From: Acarospora socialis
Lineage: Eukaryota; Ascomycota; Lecanoromycetes; Acarosporales; Acarosporaceae
Length of the DNA: 64,000 bases
Reading direction: 5' to 3'
NCBI GenBank assembly: GCA_025617375.2
Contig: JAMYGW020000001.1
Location: forward strand, 3,286,001 to 3,350,000
Shown here: in pieces, positions 10,053 through 22,800 of the stretch
Position numbering within the stretch: position 1 is the first letter of the stretch
How the letters are laid out: each line of letters starts with the position of its first letter
Made by a program: the position numbers and the translations under genes
Notes under the pieces: model-generated
What the model was told of the DNA's origin: nothing
Database searches by the model: none
Seen by the model: only the letters and a program-made list of their open reading frames with translations

Positions 10053-11786
10053 TCAAGCCTTCGTCTCAACCGTCGTCTCCGTCGTCGTCGGCGCCACGAC
10101 CTTCAGATTCCCCTCCTCAATCTCCTTCTGCAACCGATCGAGCCTCGATCCCTTCGGCACGGCCTTCCACGCCGGCCGTCCGCTATCAAACACCGTATCC
10201 ATCTCCTCGAGCGTCTTCCCCTTGGTCTCGGGCGCGGTCAAGAACATGTGGATGAAGGCGGCGCCGTTGAAGGCCGCAAAGACCATGTACATTTTCCAAT
10301 TGATGCTCCACAGCAGCGGGGGGACGGCGAAAGCGAGGGCGCAGTTCCACGCCCAGTTGGACGCGGTGGAGAGGGACACGGCCTTGGCGCGGATCTGGGA
10401 CGGGAAGATCTCGGACGGGTAGGTCCAGGAGGTGGGACCCCAGGTGACGGCGAAGGTGCAGACGAAGAGGTAGGAACAGGCGACGACGGCCTTGGACACG
10501 GCCGGGTGCCCGACGAGCGACCAGGAGATGGCTCCGAGACTTGGGTCGCGGTTCGGGCCGCCGTAGGCGCCTTCGAGCGCGCCGACCACGAAGAGGAGAC
10601 TCATCATGCCGAAGGAGCCCAGGAGGAGGGACGGCCGACGGCCCCAGCGGTCCAGGTAGAGGATCGCGGGGAGGGTCAGGGCTACGTTGAGGATGTATTG
10701 GATCGAGGCGGTCAGGAGCGGGTCGCCGATTCCGGCCGCTTGCATGACGTACACCTGTATTTCCCCAATGAGTTTCTTGACCTGGGCGGTAACGGGAGAT
10801 GTGATCTTACAATATAGTACATCATGACGTTCATGCCGCAAAGTTGGGACCACATCTGGATGGACATTCCGAGTACGACACGCTTGAGCATGCGAGGTGC
10901 GACAAGAGCTCGGAACGAGCTGACGGCCTCTTCGCGCTCGAAGCGTAAGGCCTCCTCGATTTCCTGGTATTCGGCGAGAACCTTTGGATGGTTGACATCA
11001 CCGTGACCGTGAAGCGAAGCCAGGACGCGGAGTGCCTCTTCCCACCGATCTTTGCTGGCAAGCCACCTTGGTGACTTGGGGAAGAAGAACATGCCGGCCA
11101 ACAGGATCGCCGCGGGGATGATCTGCACGCCCCAAGGGATACGGAAGGCTGCCGTGCCCTGGTTGGGGTTCTTGGGTCCACCGCCGGTGAAGGACGCGCC
11201 GTACTGGATGAAATATTGGATGAGAATACCCCAGGTGATGGCCCACTGCTGGAGGGAAACGACACGACCGCGAATCTCCTTGGGTGCGATTTCGGCCTGG
11301 TAGACGGGCACGATGGCCGATGCGATACCGACACAGACACCGGCGACGATCCGACCGACGACCAAGAGCGCAACGCCATTCGCAGCTGTTTGCAGGCTGT
11401 AGGAGCGTGAGATATAGTTACGATATGGCGTCTTGGAGCAACTCACATTGATCCGATGATCCAAATTACCGCAGCAATTTGAATGGCAGTCTTACGACTC
11501 AACCGATCGGCAATGAAGGATGAAGCAAGAGCTCCGACGAGAGAACCGGCAGGCATAGCGCATGTGATTCCACCTTGGCGCGAGCCACCGTCGACGTGGA
11601 AGTAGTTGGTATAAGCCATGGTTCCAAGGACGCCGGACATTGAGGAAATGTCGAACCCAAAGAGACCACCGCCTGCAACACATCGTAAGCATCAACCACT
11701 TAGGACAGTCCTACATACTGTGCACGAGTGAGCTTACCGATGGCGGCGAAGGCGCAAATGATATAGACATTGCTGACTTGATACAT
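10053..11786 (-). CDS. MFS hexose transporter (sugar porter family)
   Basis: Four exons, 11786-11738, 11672-11447, 11396-10811 and 10754-10053, join in frame to 520 residues, the usual length for a 12-TM fungal sugar porter of the plasma membrane. The N-terminus continues into GGLFGFDISSMSGV across the first intron. Diagnostic motifs are FADRLSRK-like IADRLSRKTA after TM2, GRIVAGVCVGIAS, SPRWLASK after TM6, DRWGRRPSLL after TM8 and PETKGKTLEEMD after TM12. Introns are 65, 50 and 56 bp with good GT-AG ends. The protein imports hexose by proton symport, as known for the family; affinity and substrate cannot be read. A CreA-type GCGGGG and a TATA box lie about 165-185 bp upstream, consistent with carbon-source control. 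Confidence 0.93.
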
Positions 11787-11947
11787 CTTGGATATGGTTG
11801 TGGCAGCTCACAGCCACCCGGTCAGTGTTCGTTGGCAATAATCTGGATGATCTGACACGACAACGAGAGATGTGAAGCAAAGCAGGGTGAAGGAAAGGAA
11901 GAGAGAGAGGGAAGAGCAGAAAAGAAAAGAGCACGGCTGAAGCGTGG

Positions 11948-11953
11948 GCGGGG
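11948..11953. promoter_or_regulatory. Possible CreA/Mig1 site
   Basis: GCGGGG matches the SYGGRG carbon-repressor consensus, 162 bp upstream of the hexose transporter start. A 6-base match is expected often by chance; the context is the only support. Confidence 0.25.
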
Positions 11954-11960
11954 TCAGGGC

Positions 11961-11972
11961 GAATATTATATA
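11961..11972 (-). promoter_or_regulatory. TATA-like box of the hexose transporter
   Basis: TATATAATATTC on the minus strand, about 180 bases before the start codon at 11786. Confidence 0.4.
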
Positions 11973-12745
11973 CGACCCATGACCATACTACCAGAAGTGG
12001 AGGGTAGTGTAACATCTCGGAGATCCCTCACCAGTGAATGGAGGGCCAAAGGAGGTAGGTTCAAGCAATCGGTTGTGCCAGGACCAATGATAGGGCACGA
12101 TCCCATCTCGTACTACGGAGCACATGCAAGCCAGACCAGGTTGAAGGTGCACGGGCAATGCAGTAAGCAAACGGTGGCTGCAAGAATATACGGGCTGGTA
12201 GAAGTGTTGATTTCTGTGTACACGGAAAATGGATGTTAGAACGTTGGAGAAAAAAGGTAACGTCGGCCTATCTGGCCCGACGAGGGATAGCCCTTCCGCT
12301 AAGGCCGACCGTGACTAGCTCCCTGCCATCATGGGAACATATTAAGTATAGGGTAGATTGTAGAGGGAGCTGGTTGCTTCAGTGGTAAAGAAACTCGAAT
12401 GGCGGGGGTAAAGCTTGGTAAAGCTTCTTCGCGGACTCGTGCAACCAACTGTACCTTAATCGTACGGACGAGTAATGACGAAGATGGTAGGTCAAAGAAA
12501 GGGCAGGTCAGCCTCGCCGTGCCGTACGCTTACTGTGTGTACTGACTGAAGCTGCGGTGTTTTAGTTGGCCATTGGCTGACCACTGCAAGTCATCCGGTA
12601 AGCCAACTGGTGAAGACACATCCATGTTATTGGACGGCACAATAACGATTGGCGTGGCCGTACAACAGGAGAAAGGATAGTTGCATGTGTAAGGTATGTC
12701 TATGGCCTTGACGGAGACGGCAGGCTGCGGGGAAAGGAGGTTGCG

Positions 12746-12775
12746 CGAGGGCGAGGGCGAGGGCGAGGGCGAGGG
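12746..12775. repeat. (CGAGGG)5 tandem repeat
   Basis: Five perfect copies of a hexanucleotide, in a gene-free stretch. Confidence 0.95.
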
Positions 12776-14141
12776 ACTCGGGTCTCGAGACGGGAAAAGC
12801 CCATGCGCTACTAAATAAGTTACTAAAACAAGCCACATCCGTGGCCAAGCAAATTCCTTTCCTGAAATCACCAGATGTCGTACTCCGTAAGATCAGTGTT
12901 TGATCAAATCTGTTTTTTGGGATGGATAGTGTTGCGATGGTCAGGAGAGACGTCGGGAATCAGAATAGGATCAGAATGAAATCGGTTGTCATGAAGGGCT
13001 TATCGCGACTTTATTGACGACCTGCAAGATTCCATGCGACTTGGACGCTCGACGCAATGCAGCGAAGCCGTCGTTTCTGGCGAGCACTGGACCATACCAT
13101 CGATCTTCCCTACCAGTCCTCGAAGCATTACAGTCTAGAACACTCTCACCATCTCGAAGGTACGGAGTAGAGTCCCTAAGGTAGGTAAATGTTCCATACG
13201 GTAGTCCGTGCTTCGCTCCACGTTGCATATTACCGTTGCAAGCGACCGCACCAGGAGGTAACCTCGCTGAAAAACAATGTCAACGATATGAATTGCCCGC
13301 CCTGCGGCACACCCACGGAAAACTCTCCTGCCATCCTTATTAAATCGTCAGGTAAAGGTTGGGTGGGCAGCCGCACTGAAGAATTCGGCTTTCGATTGAA
13401 TTAGGAAATTCCTCCGTCCCTGCAGACCACAATCTGACAGGCCCCGTAAAGCACGACAGGACTCGGTACGACGTACGAGTATGGTGGAGCTTCCCCGGCT
13501 GCTGGAACGAGGTCCCCATCCTTCCCCCTGAGCGATTGGCTGGAGACGAGCATGATTGTTCAAGGGTGAAGCAGGATTGATGTATGCATCTGCCAGCCTC
13601 GGTACATAATGTGTTGAGATGGCATCTATCTCGCTACAATACTGACCACACGCCCGGATCGAATAGCATGACTCCGAGCCACTGATGTGGGGGACGGGGA
13701 TATATCAAGCATTTGAAAAGGCCGGTCAGCAGAGCTTGACTTTCCGCGGTGACAACTTCAGGTGTGGGTTTGATCTTTACCTCAGTCATAACAACTACTT
13801 TAATTGTCATCTGACGGTAGCCTGACGGTCCACGGGGCCGGTAGATCGTGCGAAGAGATCCTAGTCCGCACGCGTGGATATGTTACACAGTGTCAATGAA
13901 TGTCAACTTCCACGCAAGGTGGATACGATTCCACTACTGCAATCACAACCATTCATCCAGGACTTCATACCATGTAGACCAATACTCGCAGAACCAAGAC
14001 TTGGATTCAATCTCCTGTACAGTCAGAATTACAATGACATGCATAACCTGAGATGCGGTCGAGGTGCAGTTCCGACGGTAGCCTTGCTGCAAAACATCGG
14101 AGACTATACGTAGCGCTGCTGGCAAAGCTCCATCCCTGTAC

Positions 14142-15749
14142 CTACGCTGCTGATCCGGTGGGCGTCGAATCGTCATCCACGGCTTGAGAATGTATTCTCA
14201 GACCCTCCGCCATAGCGATAGCACCCTCCATGTTTCCCTTGTTATACAAAAACAGCCCCTGCAGTGCGGCCGTACTCGTCCGAAGTCTTGGATCCTTAAT
14301 GATCCCATTCTGGTCCTCGACGACGCTCAACTGCTCCAGCCGTTTGAGAAACTTCTTCTTCCAGGTCTGCTCCTTGTCCAGCTCGCCGTAGAAACGGTCC
14401 CATAACTGTTCGACCTGCCACCGGGAAGCCTCACCGAGCCGTACGGTCATGTCTACTCTCCCAGGCCGAACCAGAGCTTCATCTAACCGTTCGACATGGT
14501 TGGTGGTAAGGAAGAGGATTCGTTCCTCGGCGCTTGCAACGCCATCGAGTGCATTTAGCAAGCCGGAAAAAGTGACGTTGGCGCCTCGGTATCCGTCGAC
14601 ATCGGTCTGAACCCGGCGGTTGCTGAATGCTGCGTCGACATCCTCCAGTAAGACCAGGGTTCCCTTGGGTATGATGGTAAGCAGGTGGTTGAGCCGATCG
14701 TCGGTCAGCCCTCTCTCGCTCAAATTGAGTATGGCGATGTTATAGTCCAGATGCCCGGCTAGCGCTTGAATGAAGGAGCTCTTTCCGCTGCCGGGCGGTC
14801 CATGCAAAAGATAACCGCGTCGGTAAGGTATTCCACGGTCATAGTACCATCTCCCACTGTTGAGAAAGTCTTTAACATCCTCCACAATCCTTTCCTTCAC
14901 GCCTCTGTCCAGTATTACAGACTCCAGCGGTCGTTTTCGCCTCGGATCTCCAAACCGCTGCCATTCCGTTCCCCTCGAGGTGTAGACGATCGTTTTGCCC
15001 TCAGTAAACTGCTCCGCGAGGCGGTGAGCCTCGGTGAAGAGCTCCTCGAAGATGTGTCGTTGTGAATACAATGTGGTCAGAGTGACAGTCTCCCACGGCG
15101 TACCTTTCTGAAAATCCATCGACTTTGTCTCGCGCACTCGATTTACCATTAGAAAAGCGTTCTTGTACCGCAAGATATGCTTGCCCGGCCCCGGTATCAA
15201 GGCGAAATGGGTGTGTGTCGATCCATTGGGCTGCACGACCTTCTCGGTCTGTATTGATAGATGATGCATGCCAGGAGTGAACCGTCGCATAAGACGTTCT
15301 ACTACCCCCGGCCGTGACTCCGTCCCAAGCTTGACTCCGTTTTGGGCTGTGGATAATGCGGCATTGTTGGAAAGCTGAGATCGCTGGTATAACGTCATCC
15401 AGTACAGAAACCAGGGATACGAGTCGTCTTTGATGTTGATCTCAACATCAACGAGGAGGCGTCTCCGTAAAAGCGATGCGCCATGACGAGCGCCTCTTTG
15501 GGCGACTGCGAGGGCTGCTCCGAGTCCGGCCAAGCCAAAACCCTACTAATTGAGTGAGCTCGAGTTCAGTTAGAGAAGCATGGGTAGATTGACAGCAGTG
15601 AAGAAAGGGTTCTTTGTAAGTTGCGAGAAGATACTGCTGTCTCCGCCCGTGTCAACATTTGCTAGTTGCTTGGCCAGAGCGTGCTGCGCCGAGGCAGATC
15701 CATCATGATCTGTGAGGATTGTGGAAGGCCGAGGCGGGGTCCTGTCCAT
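14142..15749 (-). CDS. BCS1: Mitochondrial AAA chaperone BCS1
   Basis: Two exons, 15749-15594 and 15542-14142, give 518 residues. The short first exon supplies the start MDRTPPRPS and ends in KNPFFTA; the second resumes with GFGLAGLGAALAVAQRG, the conserved inner-membrane segment. I chose this start because the long exon alone begins in the middle of that segment. The BCS1-specific region follows, then the AAA module: Walker A GPPGSGKS near 300-307, Walker B LVLLEDVDAAF, and the sensor/arginine region LTTNHVERLDEALVRPGRVD. BCS1 sits in the mitochondrial inner membrane and moves the folded Rieske iron-sulfur protein into complex III (family knowledge). It diverges from the NAPE-PLD-like gene across a 422-bp shared promoter. 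Confidence 0.95.
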
Positions 15750-16171
15750 AGCCTCCCTGAGCTAATGTTATCGCATCATCACTCAACGATGACCGTCATT
15801 TGGTTCTCGACAAGGGCAGCTTCAAGCCATGCGCTGCCAAGCGAAGCGGAACGGGACAATGCTTCGTCCGGCGCAATTCCAAGGCCGAGGCTGGCGGAGG
15901 ATATAATCCGTAATACCATCTTATTCAACAAAGGCCTCTTGTCCAAGACGTACCTCACAATTACGAGATTGAGAAGCAGTTCGAAGACTCGCGGATCATC
16001 TCGGTCGATTGTCTTAACTCCAGCTTCAAACCCCGAACTCAGCAGTCGACAGAAGCCCAGTTGGGATCCATTAAACGGTTACGCAATCATCAGGTAGCCT
16101 AAGTTGTATTCCACTGCAGGACGTTTCGAAGGATTCCATTTTGCCTTTATCTAACCCTTCATCTCATCTCT
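15750..16171. other. Divergent promoter region, BCS1 / NAPE-PLD-like
   Basis: 422 bp separate two start codons that point away from each other, so both promoters must lie here. Both genes are linked to mitochondria, so co-regulation is possible. I see no clear TATA box. Confidence 0.5.
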
Positions 16172-17735
16172 ATGCGCGCATTTCTCCGCAGTCTTTTTCG
16201 ATCTACCTCTCGTCGTCACACCCACAAGAACCAGGCTCGAGGGAAAGCCTCACCCAGTTCAGGCAGGATGTCGAGCTCAGCGACAGCCGCAGCTCTGTAC
16301 GCCGCGACCATATCGTCCTCAGCATCGTACGGCGCCGTGCCCGAGGACGCGAAGGACAAGAAACATCATCTCAAAGATGGGAAAGGCTTCACGAATCCCT
16401 GGGAGAGCTGGCGCGAAATGGGAGGCCCGAGCATATTGAAAGCACTGATAATGTACGAACCATGGACAGACATCATTTCTGTGTACATCTGTAACTGACC
16501 GTCGTATCCATATCCAAGACGTAAAGTAACCGGGCAAATGAACAATCCCGACACAAGCCCACCCACCGTACCAGTACACAGACCTACCTTCCTCCCATCG
16601 CGATCAACACCCACCCTGCGTGCCACCTGGCTCGGTCACGCCTGTTACTTTGTCGAATTCCCGGGCGGTTTCCGGGTCCTCTTCGATCCTGTCTTCAGTG
16701 AGCGATGCAGCCCGTTCTCCTGGTTAGTGCCTAAACGGTACACCGAAGTGCCCTGCCAGATTGAAGATATACCCAGTACGTAAGCCCTAAGTCATTCCCA
16801 ACGCCCCCAAATCCTCCGACCTTCACCAATGCGTCCTCTCAACCAGCCATCGACGCCGTCGTCATCTCCCACAACCACTACGACCACATGGACCACCCGA
16901 CCATCACCCGGATCCGCGCCCGCCACCCAAACGTCCACTTCTTCGTCCCGCTCCGCAACAAGGCCTGGTTCACCGCCTCCGGCATCACCAACGTCACCGA
17001 GCTCGACTGGTGGGAGGAACGAGACATCTCACTCTCCCCCACGGCGGCCGAGAAATCCGTCCGCGTCTCCAGCGATGGATCGTCGGCCGACGCTGACGTC
17101 AACCCGGACGCTTCCAGCCCGGAGTACATCGTTGCCCGCATCGGCTGCCTGCCCTGCCAACACACCAGCGCCCGCACCCCCTTCGACAAAGGACACACCC
17201 TCTGGGCGAGCTGGAGGGTCGAGAGCGGCGGCAAGAAGGTCTGGTTTGGCGGGTGAGTTATCCCCCCTTCCCCTCATCACGCCCGTACCATGCGCCCTTT
17301 CCCTTCCCCGCTCTTCGCCAACCCCACTAACAACACCCGTTTCCTCCCCCAAACAGCGACACAGGCTACCGTTCCGTCCCGCACCTCCCGCCCACCGAAA
17401 ACGACTACGCCTCACACCACACCTACCCTTCGTGCCCGGCCTTCTCGCAAATCGGCGCCCTCCGCGGTCCCTTCGACCTCGGCCTCATCCCGATCGGCGC
17501 CTACGACCCGCGCTGGATCATGTCGCCCATGCACGCCAACCCCTTCGACAGCGTCAACATCTTCCTGGACACCCGGTGTAAGCGTGCGATGGGCATCCAT
17601 TGGGGCACGTGGGTGCTGACGGAAGAGGACGTGCTGGAGCCGCCGCGGAAGTTGAGGGAGGCTTGTCGCTGGAAGGGCGTACCGGAGACGGGCGTTTTCG
17701 ATGTTTGTGAGATTGGGGAGAGTAGGGAGTTCTGA
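16172..17735 (+). CDS. NAPE-PLD-like metallo-beta-lactamase-fold hydrolase
   Basis: Four exons, 16172-16452, 16519-16775, 16847-17252 and 17357-17735, give 440 residues. The N-terminus is rich in Arg and Ser and lacks acid residues ([15 protein letters not shown]), suggesting mitochondrial import, as for the yeast relative Fmp30. The metallo-hydrolase core follows: [12 protein letters not shown], the metal-binding [26 protein letters not shown] with a metal aspartate, PMHANPFDS and GIHWGTW. This order is diagnostic of N-acyl-phosphatidylethanolamine phospholipase D, which releases N-acylethanolamines from membrane lipid. All metal ligands are present. Introns of 66, 71 and 104 bp split conserved motifs, and the junctions restore them exactly. 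Confidence 0.9.
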
Positions 17736-18565
17736 GTGGGTGGTGGGGGGCTGGTGGTGGGACGGGGAGGGGTGTGAGGGGTGGTGGTGTGGGGAGGGCG
17801 TGAGGAGTGGGTGATTTGAGGGAGTTGGGAGGAATGGGAGGGAAGGATGGGTTTCAAACGAAGGGCGTTGCGACGAAGGGGAGGAGTCTGTGTATATGGC
17901 TGTACTTCTACTTATAGAGTCATGTATGATGGAAGTATCAGCCCTGCGCGAGGCTTGCCGCTCTGTGATGGCAGGGTACTGTAGCTGGGTGGTTCGTTGC
18001 TCGCTCCGCTATGGGGTTGAGGATCGGATACTGTAGTTGATTCGTTGTGTGAAGGAGATGAGAAATCATTGCTTTACATTGAGATAGGCGGTAGAAAGGT
18101 CCCACTGGATGAAACAAACCGCATATTGTGGATATGCGTAAGACGGCATGAGATGACGTTCAAGCTGAGAGTTTAATGAATCCGGAGCTTTGACGGTGGA
18201 GGAGCGTCACGGCGGCGTGACGACAATGAGACCGCTTTCCGATCTGGAAACTAGACACCAAGTCCTCTACGCTAAAAGGGTTTCAGATCATGCAAGACAT
18301 TTCCACATCAAGGCAACAGAGAGGACACAGTAGGAGCAGTAGTCGAGAAATTGTTGGTTCTGCTGCTAACACCCCGAGCTTGAGGTCACTGTAAATAGCA
18401 AAGCGTCCGTCACACGCATAGCCCATCCCGACGACTGTCCGAAGCAAACATTGCCCGTAATCCCAGCCTTGCCAAGCGCACCCGCCAGCAAGACAAGACG
18501 ACAGCAGAGCCCACACAACGCCCTTGACCATGACGAGTCACAACCAGTAGCGGCGCGGGCGGCTA
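17736..18565. other. Convergent 3' spacer
   Basis: 830 bp between two convergent genes. It starts with a strongly G-rich tract (17736-17870) downstream of the NAPE-PLD-like stop. No gene is seen. Confidence 0.6.
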
Positions 18566-19044
18566 TTAAGAGCCCCTCACATTGCTCGTCCCATCCTCTG
18601 GCGGCGGCATCCCCTCCTCGTCGCCAGGCTCCGTGTACGTGCCCTTCGGCTTGCCGGCACCGCGGGTGCGGCCGCCGCGCATGATGTTGGATTTGTCGAT
18701 TGCTTCGGCGTCGTCTTTTTCTGTTTCGTTGTGTCAATACGCTTTCTCTACCGATGTCCGGGGACGGCGATGGGTAGGGTGCATGAAAGGGAGAGAGTGG
18801 ATGAGGAGAAGGTAAGGTAAGGTTGCGCCAGAGAAAGCGAGGAGCGAGGAGCGAGGGAAATGGACTGAGGTGGCTGAGTTTACTTACCCAATTGCTCGTC
18901 GGTATCAGCGGTAGCGGGATCAATGGGGTCTTCGACCGGCGCCTCGTCCTTCTGGACGGGGATGTGCGATTCGCCATGGGAGACGTAGGTGTTGTCTTTG
19001 GCTTGGCCGTCGGGAATGTCGGTTTGTTCGGTTTTGGTCGACAT
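18566..19044 (-). CDS. Small conserved hydrophilic fungal protein
   Basis: Two exons, 19044-18888 and 18720-18566, joined across a 167-bp intron, give 103 residues. The protein is hydrophilic and acidic with no signal peptide or membrane segment. The first exon ends in DPATADTDEQL. The second carries KDDAEAIDKSNI, a Gly/Arg stretch, then TYTEPGDEEGMPPPEDGTS. This layout (DPIDPATADTDEQL, then AIDKSNI, then EPGDEEG) looks like a family of short disordered ascomycete proteins of unknown function that I recall only loosely. The intron is longer than its neighbours' but has a GTAAGT donor and CAG acceptor, and the frame is kept. No function is proposed. Confidence 0.7.
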
Positions 19045-19855
19045 GGTGCTTGCTTTGAGGTTGATTGATTTTGATTGAGTTGGTAGGGTGAATCAGGAGC
19101 GCTTTTGATTGATAGATGTGCAGGGAAGGGATATAACAAGAGGTGGAGGAAGTCAGGTGGGGTTATATTGTTACGAGGAGCTGGAAGGTGAGCTGAGCTG
19201 CTTCATTCACTGACATCACCTCACTTCACTCACTTCACTTTACCCAATGGGTATGACGCAACTCCAAGCCAAAATGAGATAGTCATGATGTATTCGCCAA
19301 CGGTGCTTGGAGCGTTCGGCCGCGTTGCAGATTGGCCCTGTCCTTTACATGGGAATTAGGCCCAGAGGATCGTGATCTAGCATCTATGTGAAGGAGTACT
19401 GGATGGCCACTCCCTTCCCTTCAAGCTTGAACATGCTTGGCTTCGAAAAGGTAAAGTAGGTAAGGCATCACCGACTCTTTGACTTGACGGGACTTTCATC
19501 CATCGTCAAAGCCAATGCCGTCAGGCTGTCGTAGTGCCGCGCTTATCTGAATTATTGTTCTCGGCAATCGGCCCAATCAAGGAACTGGTTGTGTTTTCGG
19601 AGACTACTCCGTACATTAGCACGGTTTTGTTCCTGGCTAATGCAGCTTTGACAAGTCGTGATAGCTCGCTCAGGAGCTGTCTCCGTCAAGGAGGGCTATA
19701 TAGCAGAAACGACTCTTTGCAAAACATTGCTTTAGACGACTGCATACAGATCCCATACGATCTCCGCCAACACTACCTCCTCTTCCGACCCGTAGAACAA
19801 AGCTCAAATTACTACCTAACCATCTTTCCCCCTGCATCACTCTGAGGGTGACTTC
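19045..19855. other. Spacer, promoter of the small protein and 3' side of the helicase gene
   Basis: 810 bp. A 103-codon open frame at 19534-19845 plus has no domain and no splice partner, and I leave it out. Nothing else is seen. Confidence 0.55.
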
Positions 19856-22800
19856 TCAGCTCGCCTGCCTCATCTTCGCCAAGAACTCATCGTTCTTCAT
19901 GAATGACTCGTAGTCGATCGGTTCCGGAGTGGTCCTGACCTCGATCTCTCTCCCACAATCAGGGCACCCGTCGAAGGTCGCCGTCGAGTAAGGGTGACCG
20001 TATTTGCATTTGCGGAGATGCCCAACCACATGTCTCCCCCACCGCCTCCAGATCTCCACCGTGTCGAGCGTATATGTCGAAACCAAAGGTTGCAACCTAT
20101 GCAAGCAGCGTTCGAGGTTCCGGTAGCTTTTGAGGAACTTGCCTGCCGTGTCGGGGTACTGACGGCAGAGTTTCAGCACTCTCTCGCAGCATTTCACCGT
20201 GTCCATCTTGCTATTCACACCAGATGTTCGAGCAACGATGTGAAAGGATAGCTGAACGAGTCGTAGCTCGACTTCGAGACAGAACGTTTTTCTCCCTTCA
20301 CATTTGCCAATGGCTTCCTCCGCAATAGCCACATTCCCAACACTCTCTTCTGAGGCTAGGGTCCGCAGCCCTTGAGCGAGAGCCTGGATTTGTTGCGATG
20401 GGTCATTGAGAGGCTTTAAGAAGTCCGACATCCGCAGCGCTTCTTGTAGTATTGCCAAGCGACATCGGAGGAATAGGACATCGTATCTCAGGTCGAATGA
20501 AAAGTTCGGGCTCGTGAAGATGTCTGGTCGTCCGAGGAAAGACTCGACCTCGACGGCATTGGCTTGGAATGGTTTGACTATCTCATCTAGGCAGAGAATC
20601 AGATCAAGAGCGGTTGAATGTAATTTTGAGATACCGAGTAGGTCGTTCTTACCTCGAAAGTCCGTGACCTTCCTCTGCACCTCCATAAACAATTCACCCC
20701 GTTCCCAAACAAGCCTCTGATTCACTTTTGCCGCCATAGGGCTCGGCCGTATCTTTCTGCAGAAGCCTGCAAAATCCGCGTCCATATCCCGTACTTTGCG
20801 ACTCAGCCCTTCCTCGAATGCACTCAGCTTCCGCCCCATTTTCGCGATCATACGATCAATATTGTCTGCAAGAGCTTTAATCTGTAAACCGGCGGAATAT
20901 CTTCGAACGTCTGTGATAGGCGCCAGGCATGTTGGACACGTCGGCTCAGTTCCAAACTCTTTTAAGAGAGCCAGGGATGTAATGTGTCCGTCCTTCGTTA
21001 TCTCATACACATCTTGAAGGTGGTTGTGTCGATCTAAATGCTCTAGATCGAAGGTGTGCTGGCAACGAAGTTCGATGTTGATACCGGGTTCGAACTCACT
21101 ACCCTCGCACTCTGCACATTTCTGCACGCATCTCTCTCCACAAAGACTCGGACAGATGTGGCCGCACATCAGCTCTACGCAATATCAGACTCAAGCGTAA
21201 TAATTCATGATATTGTTGGGGACTTACGCTTTGTGCAGGGTTCACAACATGGTAGCCTCGAACAGGGAAGGAAGCACATGACGGAACATCGCCCCCGATG
21301 CTCGCAATACCAGTTGCAAGGCTTTACGCAAGGATCACAAACACTACTGCAGATCCGTTCACACTTTCCATGTTGACAGGCCCGTTGGCACGGTTGTGTG
21401 CAAGGTGGACACTCACCGTGATGACACCTAGAATATTAGCCAGTTCGGAATAGGTTGAGAGACCAAGCTAACTTACTGCAGGAGACAGTAATGACCGCAG
21501 GTCTGCAGTCTACCGCAGGTAGTCTGACATGTAAGGTGGGTTGATGCTACGCCACAGACTGAGCACGTACCAGGACAACTGTGGCCACAGTCAAGCATGG
21601 CCCCGCAAGGCTGCATACAAGTCCGAACCTCGTTCTTCGTAGAGCATATAATCTCCATTGAATGGCCGCATCGAAGCTTTGCTATCTCGATTGGCTCTCG
21701 ACATGCGATCTCGAGATCTGATGTAAGCTCACAACAGGTCATAGATGCTTTATGTCCGCAGCGAAGTGTTACTGCAGGTAACAGGATCTGGCAGTCTCCG
21801 CATGGTTGTCCGCATATTTCCTGGCATTGATGACCACAATGCTCGTGCCTTTTCTGGCAAGGCTCGGAGCAACTCATCCGAGCATGCAGTGAAAGAGGAT
21901 GACATCTAGGGAGATCAGCAGAGCAAATCCATGGAGACGCCGAACTCACTTCTCTTTGCAGATGTGACCACACTCGAGCTTGTAGCCACAAGGAACCTGG
22001 CAAGGCTGTAGGTTCCCAAAGTCTGCCGGCTGATATATATAGTAACACCGCTCCGCATGTCTTGAGCAACATGTTCGGAAACAAGGTCCAAGTCGGTGCT
22101 GACTTGAAAAGACATCACTATTTGACAGTAGTTTTTAGCTCCTAGCTCATATACTGGGAATACGGGACCCTACATGATACACTTCCACATGTGCACCCTT
22201 TGCAATAGGAGGGCATTGCCAATGATATAGAACCCTTCACGAGCTCGACTAAAAGAGCATCAGCAGAGCGAGACGTGACTCTAGGAATGATGGAGCACAA
22301 GAGAGATATTTCCTACCTGCACCCAACATTAATTCGATTCCGAGTCTTGAGGAATCCCACGTGGCCCTCGGAGTTGCTCCGTACAGTGCTCATAATCACG
22401 ATCTTGGCTTCTTCCCCTTGGAAATTGTCTCTGTGGTATTGTCAGCATAAACGAAAGTTGCTGTGTTGAGATGTTTATACATTGTGGCTACACGTAGCAT
22501 ATTCAGTAGATCAATCTCCGTCTTGACCCCAGCCCGAGCTTCTTCGGGTGATAAAAAGCCGTCATTGATCAATGTCTCACGGTCTTTCTCGCTCAGCCAA
22601 ACGGAACAGGTCGACTGCAAACGACGGGTAAGAGCTGCCAGTTGCCCATTGTAAGGCGTCTTCGTTTATTAGCCATGTCAAACCCAGGCCTACGCGGCCA
22701 ATATGACTTACAAGCACAGATATGTCTCCAAGATCATAAGCGTTTCCGCTGATGAGGTATTGGACTAGTCCGACCACCATATCGGCTTCGAAACTATTTG

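Larger units (their letters stand above)
11787..14141. other. Spacer: hexose transporter promoter and BCS1 3' side
   Basis: 2.3 kb between the start of the transporter and the end of BCS1. No supportable gene is seen: open frames are short and lack domains and splice partners. It contains the transporter promoter elements and a hexanucleotide tandem repeat at 12746. Confidence 0.6.

Noticed and set aside
10248-10817. 190-codon plus-strand open frame
   Set aside because: Antisense shadow of the GC-rich hexose transporter exon; composition (E, G, R, D) mirrors the real codons.
19534-19845. 103-codon plus-strand open frame
   Set aside because: No domain, no start context, no splice partner; likely chance.
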